A stretch of 64,000 nt of DNA from Ruminococcus sp. (GCF_016283395.1 NZ_JAEEMU010000032.1:257226-321225); one strand, 5' to 3'. Positions 1-9,817 are shown, counted from the stretch's first letter. Program-made: numbers and translations. Notes: generated by a model from the letters alone, not told the origin.

Positions 1-243
1 ATAGAAATAGACGGTGACGGGAACGTCTTTATCAACGGTGCTCTTCTTGATGAGCCTTATGTTGAGGAGAAAATGCTTGGAAAATGTGAGATCGAATTCC
101 CGTATAAAGTGCCCGAAAACAAGGTGTTCATACTCGGCGATCAGCGTGAGACTTCTGTGGACAGCAGAAGCAACGCTATCGGCTGTGTAGGAACGGATCA
201 GATCGTAGGAAGGGTGCTTTTTAAGGTTTGGTCTAAGAAATAA
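1..243 (+). CDS. lepB: Signal peptidase I, C-terminal fragment
   Basis: Reading from base 1, the first frame is open and ends with TAA at 241-243, giving 80 residues; the 5' part lies outside the window. The fragment contains ILGDQRETSVDSR, which matches the conserved GDxRxxSxDSR box of type I signal peptidases, membrane serine proteases that remove secretion signals. The catalytic Ser and Lys boxes would lie upstream. It stops 25 bases before the tip pilin gene, so it is probably the first visible gene of the pilus operon, where a dedicated signal peptidase is common. The family call is firm; a pilus-specific role is inferred from context. Confidence 0.85.
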   Translation: MEIDGDGNVFINGALLDEPYVEEKMLGKCEIEFPYKVPENKVFILGDQRETSVDSRSNAIGCVGTDQIVGRVLFKVWSKK

Positions 244-268
244 CGCAGAAAGGGGAATGGTGAAATAG

Positions 269-3200
269 ATGAAAAACTATTTCGACAGTTTTTATGAGAT
301 AATTCATAAAAACAGTGTTAAGCGACGGCGTATGGTATCGCTGCTGCTTGTGCTGTCAATATTTGTTTCATCGGGTGTCCTCTGGGAACTGCGTGATACG
401 GTCATCACTATGGTGAACGAGCCGCTCTGCGGTATTGAGGAGCATGAACATACCGATGAATGTTACGAAAAAGTCCTCGTTTGCGGACTTGAAGAAAATG
501 AGGAGCATACTCATACCGAAGAATGTTATAAAAATGTCCTGGTGTGCGGTCATGAGAATCATTTCCACAAACTGCAATGCTATACCGATGAAGAGCTTCC
601 CGATAATGATAAGCTCAATGAAGTCGATGAAATTGAAGATACATATGCTATCAGCAATGTAATTGATGAAGAAGTGTTGGCTGCTAATCTGCCCATGATC
701 AAACTAAATAATGATATAAGGGCATTAGCAAACGAAGACGACCTTCCGCCGACGATAGAAACTATTGATAATATTGCAGAAGGTATCAAATTCACGTTGT
801 TTGATTATGGTGACTACAATCTTGAATCGCAGACTAACCATTATGGGTATGAAAGTGATAATAATGGTGGATATACGCATCCAAACGCAAATACTACCAA
901 TGGTATCAATGCCGGCAGAAACATCTATGATGATATTTTATTCTTCGCTTATGGCACACCACCGCCACATGGTGCAGCGACAGGTTATTACCTGAAAAGC
1001 ACCAAGACTGATCCATATACAGATTCAAACGGTCATCCAGTAAATAACGGAAACTATATCGATAAAAATGGAAATTACATTGAATGGAACGGAAAAACTG
1101 GTGCAGAAGATAACAGAATCCCTTTATATTATCCAGGAACACATGACAAGAACAGTTATACAGGTGATTATAATGTAAATTCTTATCAATCAGGAAACAG
1201 ACCTTTCCAAGGAATAGTAGTAAATGAACTTGTTGACGGATATCCCAAAGTAAATAACGTTGTAGATGGTAAAAATCACGGCAGCAGCTTAGCTTATTTG
1301 TTCGATGATAATCCTTCTGAGTATAAAACTGTTTATACAGGCGTAAATCATCTCTTGAAAATTGATGAAGAAACCGGACATTTTGTGTATAACAGTGATA
1401 AGAATTATGCTTATTTCGATACGGATACCAGAAATTTCAGCGTCTATGACAGTACCTTTGAGATTGTAAATGATAACCATCATCATGCAGGTGAAAGTAC
1501 TAAATATGATACTAATGGAAATCCAATTATATATCCAACAGATCTCGACACAGGATTCAAAATAGGATTCTTTCCTTTCGATCAATATGATCCTGAAAAG
1601 AAGGATCCTAACTTTGATACCAGCAGTGGAACTTACAATCACCATTTCGGCATGAAGATGGAAGCAAACTTTGCAAATCCTGCATATGACGAACAAAATG
1701 TTCAAGAGCCAATAGCATTCAAGTACAGCGGCGATGATGATATGTGGGTATTTGTTGACGGTAAATTGGTTCTTGATATTGGCGGTATACACGAGCCTAC
1801 AGGCGGCATGATCGATTTTTCGAACGGACTTGTTTGGGTACAGGACAATTCAGAAGGAAGAACTTTGGCGCAAGTCAAAGCAGATCGCGGTTATACAAAC
1901 GCTCAGTGGGAGGCCCTTCCAAAACCGATTGGTATCGATACAGCAAGTACAAGCAGCGATGCTGTTAATAAATGGATAGTCAAGGATATAACTTATTTTA
2001 TATCCGACTGGTACTCAGGAGGAAATGCCAACGGCAATCATGAGATCAAAATGTTCTACCTTGAGCGAGGCGGTTGTTACTCAAACCTTGCAATGGAAAT
2101 GAACCTTCCTACTCTCAAGCCGCTGACTGTAATGAAGAATGTCGATTATCAGCAGCATCTCGTAAAAGATGATCAGATTGACAATAAGGAATACAATTTC
2201 CAAGTATGGGAATGGAAAGACAATAATTGGATCAAGCCAAGTGACTTTGAAAACAATGGTGCTTTCTCATTACCTAACGGTGGAAGAAAGACATTTGACG
2301 GACTTGGTCAGAGCAGACAGTTCAAAGTTGTTGAAGAGGGTGTTGACCCGAATACCTTTGATCAGGTTACCATTAACGGCGGAACTCCTATATTGCTTAC
2401 AGGCAGTGCCGCTGTGAATGTTGAATCAAGCGAAGAACCTGTAGCGTTGAGTGAAACAAATTCCTATACATTTACCAACAGAGTAATCGAAAAAACCACA
2501 GATATTAAAATAAAAAAAGCATGGAGCGGAAATGTTCCCACAGATTTTGGTACAGTTAAGTACAAGATCATGCGTACCGATTCCGTTACAGGAGAAGTTA
2601 AACAGGTAGCTCTTTTGGAATCTGAAATAGATAATGATCAGCCTATCTTGGTTAAGAGACGTACATTCACCATTCCTGCTTCTAATTGGACTGAAGGCGT
2701 TACTAAAACCGGACTACTTTCACAGTATGGCAATCACTTCTATACATACAATGTAGAAGAATTGAATGTTCCGACGGGATACAAGGCTTCATACAGCGTT
2801 GATGCTAACGGAGATCTGGTTATAACCAATACTGATATGTCTAAAACGGATATTAACGTTGAGAAAAAGTGGGAGAATTACAACGCGAATGATATTAGTG
2901 TAAAAGTTAAGCTGACGAGGTCAAGGATAGGTTATACAGAAAGTACTCATACAAATCTGAAGATTAATATTCTTGATGAAGGCGGAAATTTAATAAAAGA
3001 GTTTACCACCAATGAAGTATATGCCGGAGGAAGTGCAGAAATAGCCTATACTCTTCCGGATGGTGTGGAAATTTACAGGGGTGATCCTTTGTATCCGCAA
3101 AAAAAGATCGGAACTTATGCAGCAGTTAATCTTCCTCTAAACATTATTTGCGGTTTGCATGGAACTGAGGGACATACACATACAGATGCATGTTACAGAG

Positions 3201-5014
3201 ACGATAATAAGATTAATGAAACTCTTTTTGTAAAATTTGAAGAAGACGAAGAAATACTTGTAGTTCAGAACCTTTCTGCTTCAGCCAACACCGTAACATT
3301 CAAGGTAACGTCTGATAAGGCAGAAGACAGTCTGCTGCTGTTACATCATTCATTTACAAGAGGTGTAAATGACTGGAAACCCAACGGCAGCGTTGAGATT
3401 AAATCAAGCGGAAATAATCCATATGCCAAGGGCGATGCAATGTATGTAACCGGTAGAAGCAAGTCATGGCACGGTGTAAGATTTGACCTTGATCCTGCGA
3501 AATTCAAGGCTAATAAAACATATACGTTCAGTGCTTATTTATTAAGTCCTGTGGCAACAAGATTCAAAATGACCTTTAATAACGGACTTGGTCAATTTAG
3601 ACAGATTTCTGATCCTCCAGTTTCAGTCGAAGCAAATACATGGACTCAGGTTACGGGTACAATAAAACTTCCGGAGGAAATTGACCCATATAATATGTAT
3701 ATTGTAGTTGAAACAGTACCTTATGGTGATGATTATGATAATGCTCCAATTGAACCGGGTGGAACTTCCTTCCGAATGGACGAGTTTACAGCTATTGAAG
3801 GTAATCGACCTGTATCTGTTTCACCGCAAATCATGGAAGGTAACACAATAATCGATCCAGGTGGTGTTGTTACTATAAGTGGTGAACCAGTATCAAGCAC
3901 TTCAACAAACAACAGCGAAGTCTATTATACCAACTTCAGTGAGGAAACGGATGATTGGTCTTTGAATGATTATGAGCCTAATAATGATCCAGCTATTGTA
4001 TCAAGAGAGTATGATGGAAAAAATCATTTTTATTATTTAGAAATATCTAATAGAAATGCAACAAACGACGGTATAAAAATGGAGGTTCCATTCCTTCAAA
4101 AAGGGCATACATATAGATTTGAAGCCAAAGTTCAAGGCGATGGACCTGGAAGCTCAGAAGACATTCAATTATCTATAGACTTAATTGGCGGTAATAGTAA
4201 CGATGATAGATTTAAAACCATAGGTACAGCTAATATTTCTCCTGTTACTAATTCTGATAACAGCATAGACTATTGGGTACAGAATACATTTTCACAAACT
4301 TTTACGATTCCAGATTATGCCGATACTTCAAAAATGTATATCTATTTTGAAACACCATATGCAAACAGTGGAGGACAACGTGGACCATTCCGAGTAAACG
4401 AGGTCAGGATCACAGATGTATCGACAGTTAATAGCATCACATATGCTCCTGCTACAGAACCAAAAGAAGGCTATAAAATCGTAAACGGTCAATACGTATC
4501 TGATTTCAGCAATTATCGAATTACTTTGGATTCCAATTCAGTAACCAATCCGGTTAATCTGTCAGATACTGGTTATCAGAATGATGAAGAATTCAGTAAA
4601 ATAGTGACTCTAAACTCTTTAAATTCATGGAAGTACCATTGGCAGAATCATGATATTAGTGATTCTGATGAGCATTATATCGATGAGGATCATTCACGCT
4701 ATCTTTACAAGTATCACATTGAGGAAATCTCAATAATCAAATCTGATAATACTGAAATTCCGATCAGATATGATTCTGCAACTAAGGAATGGGTCAGTGA
4801 TGATGAAAACTTCATTGTTAGTTACAGTAATAATGATGTAGCCAGCAATACTGTTTCAACACCTATATTGATCACAAACAAGTACATATGGTACAAACTT
4901 CCTGCAACAGGGGGATGTGGCACAGACCGGATTTATTTCTTCGGCATTGTGTTCACTTCAATAGGAATAATAAGCGGTGCCGCCTTGTACAGGCGCAAAA
5001 GGAGGCGAGTGTGA
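269..5014 (+). CDS. Large wall-anchored pilus tip adhesin with fibro-slime domain
   Basis: A 1581-residue secreted surface protein. A membrane-spanning signal lies at about residues 21-40. Three Cys/His repeats of the form CGxEExxHTxxCY follow at about 54-105, and a fourth is at 961-976. A fibro-slime-type domain (GDDDMWVFVDGKLVLDIGG, from residue 484) occupies roughly 425-600. Cna-B-like segments follow, and two similar carbohydrate-binding-like segments lie around 1020-1160 and 1210-1390. The C-terminus has LPATGG at 1544 followed by a hydrophobic span and RRKRRR, a cell-wall sorting signal. The start is set by AGGGGA upstream of ATG 269. Size and position before the major pilin and a class C sortase suggest the tip or ancillary pilin. 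The ligand is unknown. Confidence 0.82.
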   Translation: MKNYFDSFYEIIHKNSVKRRRMVSLLLVLSIFVSSGVLWELRDTVITMVNEPLCGIEEHEHTDECYEKVLVCGLEENEEHTHTEECYKNVLVCGHENHFHKLQCYTDEELPDNDKLNEVDEIEDTYAISNVIDEEVLAANLPMIKLNNDIRALANEDDLPPTIETIDNIAEGIKFTLFDYGDYNLESQTNHYGYESDNNGGYTHPNANTTNGINAGRNIYDDILFFAYGTPPPHGAATGYYLKSTKTDPYTDSNGHPVNNGNYIDKNGNYIEWNGKTGAEDNRIPLYYPGTHDKNSYTGDYNVNSYQSGNRPFQGIVVNELVDGYPKVNNVVDGKNHGSSLAYLFDDNPSEYKTVYTGVNHLLKIDEETGHFVYNSDKNYAYFDTDTRNFSVYDSTFEIVNDNHHHAGESTKYDTNGNPIIYPTDLDTGFKIGFFPFDQYDPEKKDPNFDTSSGTYNHHFGMKMEANFANPAYDEQNVQEPIAFKYSGDDDMWVFVDGKLVLDIGGIHEPTGGMIDFSNGLVWVQDNSEGRTLAQVKADRGYTNAQWEALPKPIGIDTASTSSDAVNKWIVKDITYFISDWYSGGNANGNHEIKMFYLERGGCYSNLAMEMNLPTLKPLTVMKNVDYQQHLVKDDQIDNKEYNFQVWEWKDNNWIKPSDFENNGAFSLPNGGRKTFDGLGQSRQFKVVEEGVDPNTFDQVTINGGTPILLTGSAAVNVESSEEPVALSETNSYTFTNRVIEKTTDIKIKKAWSGNVPTDFGTVKYKIMRTDSVTGEVKQVALLESEIDNDQPILVKRRTFTIPASNWTEGVTKTGLLSQYGNHFYTYNVEELNVPTGYKASYSVDANGDLVITNTDMSKTDINVEKKWENYNANDISVKVKLTRSRIGYTESTHTNLKINILDEGGNLIKEFTTNEVYAGGSAEIAYTLPDGVEIYRGDPLYPQKKIGTYAAVNLPLNIICGLHGTEGHTHTDACYRDDNKINETLFVKFEEDEEILVVQNLSASANTVTFKVTSDKAEDSLLLLHHSFTRGVNDWKPNGSVEIKSSGNNPYAKGDAMYVTGRSKSWHGVRFDLDPAKFKANKTYTFSAYLLSPVATRFKMTFNNGLGQFRQISDPPVSVEANTWTQVTGTIKLPEEIDPYNMYIVVETVPYGDDYDNAPIEPGGTSFRMDEFTAIEGNRPVSVSPQIMEGNTIIDPGGVVTISGEPVSSTSTNNSEVYYTNFSEETDDWSLNDYEPNNDPAIVSREYDGKNHFYYLEISNRNATNDGIKMEVPFLQKGHTYRFEAKVQGDGPGSSEDIQLSIDLIGGNSNDDRFKTIGTANISPVTNSDNSIDYWVQNTFSQTFTIPDYADTSKMYIYFETPYANSGGQRGPFRVNEVRITDVSTVNSITYAPATEPKEGYKIVNGQYVSDFSNYRITLDSNSVTNPVNLSDTGYQNDEEFSKIVTLNSLNSWKYHWQNHDISDSDEHYIDEDHSRYLYKYHIEEISIIKSDNTEIPIRYDSATKEWVSDDENFIVSYSNNDVASNTVSTPILITNKYIWYKLPATGGCGTDRIYFFGIVFTSIGIISGAALYRRKRRRV

Positions 5015-5083
5015 AATGGCTTCCTGAGTACACAAACGGCGGATAATAACAAAGTCAATTTAACGAAAACGGAGGTAAATTAT

Positions 5084-6862
5084 ATGAAAAATAGTAAAAG
5101 ATTTTTAGCGATGATGACAGCTGGCTTTTTAGCTATCACACCTATGGCTGCTACAGGTTTAACAGCATATGCGGTAACACATTCACTTACTGTTACCGAT
5201 ACAGATACCGCAACTCATACTTATACAGCTTATCCTATTATTTTAGGTACTAAAAATACTGACGGTTCATTAACGGGCCTTTCATGGGCTGCAAATGTTG
5301 ATTCAGATGCTTTGATATCAGCACTTACAACCAACGCGGGTGTTCTCGGCATTACTATGCCAGCATCTACTACAGTAGATAATATTGCAGAAACACTTGC
5401 CTCGATAACTGGTGATGATAGGATAGAAAAGCTTGCAAAGATACTGAATACTGCTGCTATTCGCGGTACTACAGGAACGTCTCTTACAAAGGATGGTAAT
5501 AATTACTCTGCTACTGTGGATGACGGTTGGTATCTTGTAGTTGATGAAACAACACTTGCAACAGCTACTGACACGACCAGTACACAGGTCAGAAGTGCTA
5601 ATCTTTTGCAAATAGTTGGTGATACCTCTTTAAGTGCAAAACATTCTCTTCCAACTTTGGAAAAGAAGATAGTTGAAGGTAGTACAGAAGTTGATTATAA
5701 TACTGCTGCTATAGGCGATGTTATTACATATCACATTAAAACTAAAGTACCTGATACAACAGGTTATAACAAGTATTTCTTTATAGTTGAGGATACATTA
5801 TCAGCAGGTCTGACATATAATGCAAGCAGTATAAATGTAAAGATTTACGATAAAGATGATAGTACAGTATTAAAAGGTACTTTAACCAAGGATGCAGATA
5901 CTGATTACACTAATTATGCAACAGATGATGCAGATTATTATGTCCTGACAGGAGGAACACCAAATCTCAAGATAGTTTTTGAAGATGTTATCAATAATTT
6001 TGCTTCATATGATGCAGGCGATGATATCGTTATAGAATATACTGCAACACTTAATTCAAATGCAAGTATTGATCCGACTGTAGGAAATCCTAATACAGCT
6101 AAGCTTAAATATTCAAATGATCCAAATGTTGATTATACAGGAACTCCCGGATTAACACCTGACGAACCCGGTGGTAGTGAAGTTGTCGGTGAAACACCTA
6201 ATGATAAGGTAAATACATATACAACTGCTATCAAGATCAAGAAGGTAGATCAGGATGGTAATCCACTCAAGGGTGCAGAATTTACACTTGAAGGTGTGAA
6301 ATTGAATAAGGTTGAAACGGTAACTGGATCAACATTTACTAAGGATAATACAAACGGAACATACTGGAAATTAAATAATGGTTCTTATACCACAACTAAT
6401 CCGGCAGATTTAACAACTGAGCAGCAGGCTAAATATGAGAGCACATCTGACAAATACGTTAAAACAACTGCATCTGCAACAGAACTAACAGCAACAGGCG
6501 ATCCTAAGAGTATTACAGCAACAGTCGATGACGACGGTTACCTTACATTTACAGGTCTTGATGCAGGTGATTATACATTGAAAGAAAGTAATCCTCCATC
6601 AGGCTATAATAAAGCAGCTGATATATCATTTACTCTCAGTGCATCATCAATATCCGAGAATTCAGTTACATGGACCAATAGTAAGTCATCTACAAAAGAA
6701 GAGAATATGTTTGTTCATCAGATAGAAAACAGAAAGGGTTCTATCCTTCCAACAACAGGTGGTATCGGTACAAAGCTGTTCTACATCATAGGCGGACTGC
6801 TGGTTGCTGGTTCTGTAGTCCTCCTCGTTACAAAGAAGAGAATGAAGGCTAATGAAGACTAA
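5084..6862 (+). CDS. Major (backbone) sortase-dependent pilin
   Basis: A 592-residue pilin. The signal peptide is about residues 1-30. An N-terminal pilin domain is followed by an isopeptide-forming fimbrial domain (from about residue 195, DVITYHIKTKVPDTTGYNKY). The segment LPTLEKKIVEG just before it probably carries the Lys used for polymerisation, in place of the classical YPKN motif. A SpaA/Cna-B domain (IKIKKVDQDGNPLKGAEFTLE, about 384 onward) ends with an E-box, YTLKESNPPSGYN. LPTTGG at residue 555, a membrane span and a basic tail form the sorting signal. GGAGG precedes ATG 5084. It lies between the tip adhesin and the class C sortase, the usual order of such operons. A perfect hairpin follows the gene. 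Confidence 0.87.
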   Translation: MKNSKRFLAMMTAGFLAITPMAATGLTAYAVTHSLTVTDTDTATHTYTAYPIILGTKNTDGSLTGLSWAANVDSDALISALTTNAGVLGITMPASTTVDNIAETLASITGDDRIEKLAKILNTAAIRGTTGTSLTKDGNNYSATVDDGWYLVVDETTLATATDTTSTQVRSANLLQIVGDTSLSAKHSLPTLEKKIVEGSTEVDYNTAAIGDVITYHIKTKVPDTTGYNKYFFIVEDTLSAGLTYNASSINVKIYDKDDSTVLKGTLTKDADTDYTNYATDDADYYVLTGGTPNLKIVFEDVINNFASYDAGDDIVIEYTATLNSNASIDPTVGNPNTAKLKYSNDPNVDYTGTPGLTPDEPGGSEVVGETPNDKVNTYTTAIKIKKVDQDGNPLKGAEFTLEGVKLNKVETVTGSTFTKDNTNGTYWKLNNGSYTTTNPADLTTEQQAKYESTSDKYVKTTASATELTATGDPKSITATVDDDGYLTFTGLDAGDYTLKESNPPSGYNKAADISFTLSASSISENSVTWTNSKSSTKEENMFVHQIENRKGSILPTTGGIGTKLFYIIGGLLVAGSVVLLVTKKRMKANED

Positions 6863-6902
6863 TTAAACACATTTATTATTACAGCAAATATCTGAAATGC
6901 TT

Positions 6903-6930
6903 GTGCAGCGGAGAGTAATCTCCGCTGCAC
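6903..6930 (+). terminator. Attenuator-like hairpin between pilin and sortase
   Basis: A perfect 12-bp stem (GTGCAGCGGAGA / TCTCCGCTGCAC) with a GTAA loop lies 40 bases after the major pilin and 26 bases before the sortase start. It is followed by TGCAATTTTAATT, not a clean T-run. It is likely a partial terminator or mRNA-stabilising stem that keeps pilin mRNA more abundant than sortase mRNA. The function is inferred. Confidence 0.6.
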
Positions 6931-6956
6931 TGCAATTTTAATTCAAGGAGCTTTTG

Positions 6957-7802
6957 ATGAAGCGTATCATTATCAGGTCGCTGCCTTTTGCAGCATTGTT
7001 TATAGGCATATTCCTGCTCTTGTATCCCACTGTCAGCGAGTATATCAACGCTCTGCATCAATCTAAGGCTATACAGGCTTATAACGAGATATCTGATTCG
7101 ATGAGCAGTGAAGAACGTGATAAGATTTTTGAAGCCGCAAGGGAATACAACAGTAGGATTGCCTCCGCAGAGAATCCGATAATAGCTCCCGAAACAGTAC
7201 AGGGGTATTATAACACTCTTGATATTACGGGAACAGGCATTATGGGTTATCTAACAGTTGAAAAAATAAAGGTGGAGCTGCCTATATATCATAGTGTTGA
7301 TGATAACGTACTACAGGTGGCTGTAGGACATCTTCCAGGAACGAGCCTGCCAATAGGTGGAGCAGGAACGCATTCCGTCATGTCAGGTCATCGCGGTCTG
7401 CCAAGTGCGCGGTTGTTTACCGACCTTGACAAAATGGAACTCGGCGACATTTTCTATATTACTGTCTTATCGGAAGTATTTACATATCAGGTAGATCAGA
7501 TAAAGACTGTAAAGCCATATGAGATAGACGATCTGAAAATCGATCCTTCCAAGGACTACTGTACGCTTTTTACCTGTACTCCATACGGTATCAATTCCCA
7601 CAGACTGCTTGTAAGAGGTGAAAGGATAGAAACAAAGGAAGAGTACAAGGTATACGTTGCAAATGACGTATTCATCATTTCTCCGATCATTGTAGCTCCC
7701 ATTATAGCAGCACCGATATTGCTTGTGCTGTTGATATTGCTTATGGTCAAAGGCGGAAAAAAGCAAAAGAACAGCAACAAAAAAACGAGTGAAAATAAAT
7801 AG
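6957..7802 (+). CDS. srtC: Class C (pilus-polymerising) sortase
   Basis: A 281-residue membrane transpeptidase that cleaves sorting signals and links pilins through Lys side chains. It has an N-terminal membrane span (about residues 6-25). The catalytic His lies in VMSGHRGLPSARLFTDLDKM, and the catalytic Cys and Arg lie in TLFTCTPYGINSHRLLVRGER. A second C-terminal span (IIVAPIIAAPILLVLLIL) and a Lys-rich tail are typical of class C. The start is ATG 6957, six bases after AAGGAG; a TTG one codon earlier is less likely. No clear lid motif was identified. It is the last gene of the pilus operon and is followed by a terminator. Confidence 0.93.
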   Translation: MKRIIIRSLPFAALFIGIFLLLYPTVSEYINALHQSKAIQAYNEISDSMSSEERDKIFEAAREYNSRIASAENPIIAPETVQGYYNTLDITGTGIMGYLTVEKIKVELPIYHSVDDNVLQVAVGHLPGTSLPIGGAGTHSVMSGHRGLPSARLFTDLDKMELGDIFYITVLSEVFTYQVDQIKTVKPYEIDDLKIDPSKDYCTLFTCTPYGINSHRLLVRGERIETKEEYKVYVANDVFIISPIIVAPIIAAPILLVLLILLMVKGGKKQKNSNKKTSENK

Positions 7803-7834
7803 CCGCAATGTGATAAAAACATTGCGGTTATTTT
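7803..7834 (+). terminator. Rho-independent terminator of the pilus operon
   Basis: CCGCAATGT (7803-7811) pairs with ACATTGCGG (7819-7827) around a GATAAAA loop and is followed by TTATTTTAT. It begins immediately after the sortase stop codon. Confidence 0.85.
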
Positions 7835-8029
7835 ATGGGTATATTCATTTATATCAATAGTAACAAGTTTGAACGCAGTAGGTATCAAAATGATATTGCC
7901 TTACTCTGGTTAGAAGATAGTACCATTTGACCATAGGCTATTGAAACATCAAAAAAATATTTCACAGAAATGGGGTTTTAGCTTTTGAAATATGTCAATA
8001 AAAAACGAGACCCTATTGAAATGAAATCA

Positions 8030-8052
8030 GAGCCGGTTAGTTGTACCGGCTC
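8030..8052 (-). terminator. Hairpin terminator downstream of the recombinase
   Basis: GAGCCGGT (8030-8037) and ACCGGCTC (8045-8052) form an 8-bp stem just beyond the stop of the - strand recombinase. On the - strand it is followed by TGATTTCATTT, a weak T-rich tail. It may also stop + strand read-through (CTTCTCATTT). Confidence 0.55.
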
Positions 8053-8056
8053 CTTC

Positions 8057-8632
8057 TCATTTATTATACTTTCTTTTGTACTCATCGAGTCTGCGATAGA
8101 ATGTGTTGGAGCGCAGACCCATTTGATTACGGAATTCGACAGCTGTAATAGTACCGGACTTCCACTGTTCATACAGATGACTAAACCTTTTCCAGTTAAT
8201 AGGGATAGGCTGTCGACCTTTATACTTTCCTTGTGCCTTTGCAATAGCGATACCCTCGCGCTGACGTTGTAAGGTCTGCTCACGTTCAAGCTCTGATAAT
8301 GCTGCGAATATAGAGAGAACGAAACGTCCCTGTGGAGTATTTGTGTCTATGTTTTCCTTGCTGCTGACAAGAGTTACTCTTTTCTGCTGAAGTACATCTA
8401 TGATATTGAGCAAATCTCGCGTGGAACGTCCCAGTCTGCTGATACTTTCGATGTATAGAGTATCGCCATCACGAACATATTCCAGCATGGCTTTCAGCTC
8501 GGGACGGTCAGTATTTTTACCCGACAGTTTCTCGGCAAAGATGCGCTCGACCTGATACTGTTTCATCAAAGCTTCTTGACGTGCTGTTTCCTGATGCTCA
8601 GTCGAAACACGTATATATCCGATCTTGCTCAT
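8057..8632 (-). CDS. Serine recombinase (resolvase/invertase type)
   Basis: A 191-residue protein. The N-terminal catalytic resolvase domain begins IGYIRVSTEHQETARQ with the nucleophilic Ser in RVST. It contains YIESISRLGRSTRDLL and the conserved AALSELEREQTLQRQREGI helix. A C-terminal HTH follows (TAVEFRNQMGLRSNTFYRRL). Such small enzymes invert or resolve DNA. The start is ATG 8632, which overlaps the stop of the upstream amidotransferase gene (TAATG), so the two are translationally coupled; an earlier in-frame start would add residues absent from the family. The coupling suggests it belongs to the amidoligase operon rather than to a separate transposon. Confidence 0.88.
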   Translation of the reverse strand: MSKIGYIRVSTEHQETARQEALMKQYQVERIFAEKLSGKNTDRPELKAMLEYVRDGDTLYIESISRLGRSTRDLLNIIDVLQQKRVTLVSSKENIDTNTPQGRFVLSIFAALSELEREQTLQRQREGIAIAKAQGKYKGRQPIPINWKRFSHLYEQWKSGTITAVEFRNQMGLRSNTFYRRLDEYKRKYNK

Positions 8633-9609
8633 TAAAATACACCACCGTAACAGTTTTCGTATAGTTCTTCGCCGCACATAGACTTTATGCTTCTGAGCGT
8701 CTCATGGAGCAGGGTAGTATCCATAAGCATATCTTCGATCTCGTCACAGGAGTAACCATACTCCAGCAAGAGCTCGACGTCTTCACTGTTAACTCCATAG
8801 CAGCCGCAGTACGCGAGAAGTATTTCCTCATGCATATTGTAAAATGGAGAGTCATCATAATCATACCAGCTCATATACTTGGAGCGATATATCTTGGGTT
8901 CAAACTGAGAGCGTGTGATTTCACCGTTTTTGTCGATGCTGAGTATATCGCCTTCTGTGGTATCAATGCGTGTACTCCCGAACTTGTGCAGTCCCAGTTG
9001 CTTGAGAGCCTTTCTCATGATAGTCTCTGTTGAAGCATAGACATATAAGCCTATAGTTTCAAATTTGAGCAGGTACATCGGGTTACTTCCTTTAATAATG
9101 TATAAGCTGTTATTCTGATCAAGTACGGTGAAGCAGAAGTTTCCCTCAACAGTCTCAGCCATGTATTTCAGACTATTAAAGTCGAGCTTTCCCTGCTTCT
9201 CAATAAGTTGACACGCTGCGTAGCTGTCGGTGTCGATATAAGTTGTCGGAATTATTCCGTCCTTTCGCAGATCTCTGTCATTCCAGAGCACGCCGTTATG
9301 TGCAAATGCGAACTCCTTATCAGCATGACCTGCGAAAGGGTGGTTGTTGTAATTTTGCCTCTTATCGCCCTGAGTAGCTAAGCGAGTATGCCCCATAATC
9401 GCTTTTGTTTCGGCAGGAACGTTGAAGTGTAGCTTATGGGCGGGTTTAGGCCTTTTGAAGATAGTGATCTTATTATTGTGAACATAGCTTATACCTGCGG
9501 CATCTGTGCCGCGCTCTTCTGCCGCATTCGCCAGAGCCTGTGTAAGCTTTCTGAGTACCCTGTAAGGGACGATTCCTTTGTAATCGAGCCATCCGAACAA
9601 TGCGCACAT
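8632..9609 (-). CDS. Class II glutamine amidotransferase-like protein
   Basis: A 325-residue protein beginning MCALFGWLDYKG, with Cys2 as the expected N-terminal nucleophile of class II (Ntn) amidotransferases. Other family features are RGTDAAGISY, GHTRLATQGD, FAFAHNGVLWN, TYIDTDSYAACQLI and VEGNFCFTVLD. Such domains hydrolyse glutamine and pass on ammonia. The C-terminal ~80 residues are acidic and unfamiliar. GGGAGG precedes ATG 9609. It is a stand-alone domain without the synthetase half of purF, glmS or asnB. It lies two genes downstream of an amidoligase, so it may supply ammonia to, or remove a product of, that enzyme. That link is inferred. Confidence 0.82.
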   Translation of the reverse strand: MCALFGWLDYKGIVPYRVLRKLTQALANAAEERGTDAAGISYVHNNKITIFKRPKPAHKLHFNVPAETKAIMGHTRLATQGDKRQNYNNHPFAGHADKEFAFAHNGVLWNDRDLRKDGIIPTTYIDTDSYAACQLIEKQGKLDFNSLKYMAETVEGNFCFTVLDQNNSLYIIKGSNPMYLLKFETIGLYVYASTETIMRKALKQLGLHKFGSTRIDTTEGDILSIDKNGEITRSQFEPKIYRSKYMSWYDYDDSPFYNMHEEILLAYCGCYGVNSEDVELLLEYGYSCDEIEDMLMDTTLLHETLRSIKSMCGEELYENCYGGVF

Positions 9610-9625
9610 AGTTAATTCCTCCCAT

Positions 9626-9817
9626 TTATTTCAGCAAGTCTATAAAGTCATTAGGGTGTTCCATTTTTTCAATTCTTTTTAACACTCGATTCACCTTTCC
9701 GGCTAAATGTGTCGCAGCCAGAATTGTCACAAGTCGTAAAACTACCTGCGCATCTGAATGTCTGAATTCGGTTATCGGGAATTTCGGTAATTTTTCTAAT
9801 ATTTCTATCTTTTTCAT
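9626..9817 (-). CDS. Small conserved-looking protein in the amidoligase operon
   Basis: A 63-residue basic protein (MKKIEILEKLPKFPITEFRH...) with no domain I recognise. AGGAGG overlapping the end of the amidoligase gene sits 10 bases upstream of ATG 9817, and the start lies two bases past the amidoligase stop. The spacing on both sides and the good ribosome binding site support it as a real gene. The sequence is mostly helical with a hydrophobic middle (VVLRLVTILAATHLAG) that could pack against a partner. Function unknown. Confidence 0.6.
   Translation of the reverse strand: MKKIEILEKLPKFPITEFRHSDAQVVLRLVTILAATHLAGKVNRVLKRIEKMEHPNDFIDLLK

Noticed and set aside
1289..1792. A 167-codon open frame on the - strand inside the tip adhesin gene
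   Set aside because: It is antisense to a clear coding sequence, has no ribosome binding site, and its protein is low-quality and hydrophobic without family features.
7556..7888. Antisense open frames over the sortase end and terminator
   Set aside because: They run through the sortase coding region and its terminator on the opposite strand, with no family similarity.
7835..8000. Left attachment site of the mobile region
   Set aside because: No repeat of about 12 bases or more shared with 24966-25520 could be found by eye, and no tRNA gene is present, so no att site is claimed.
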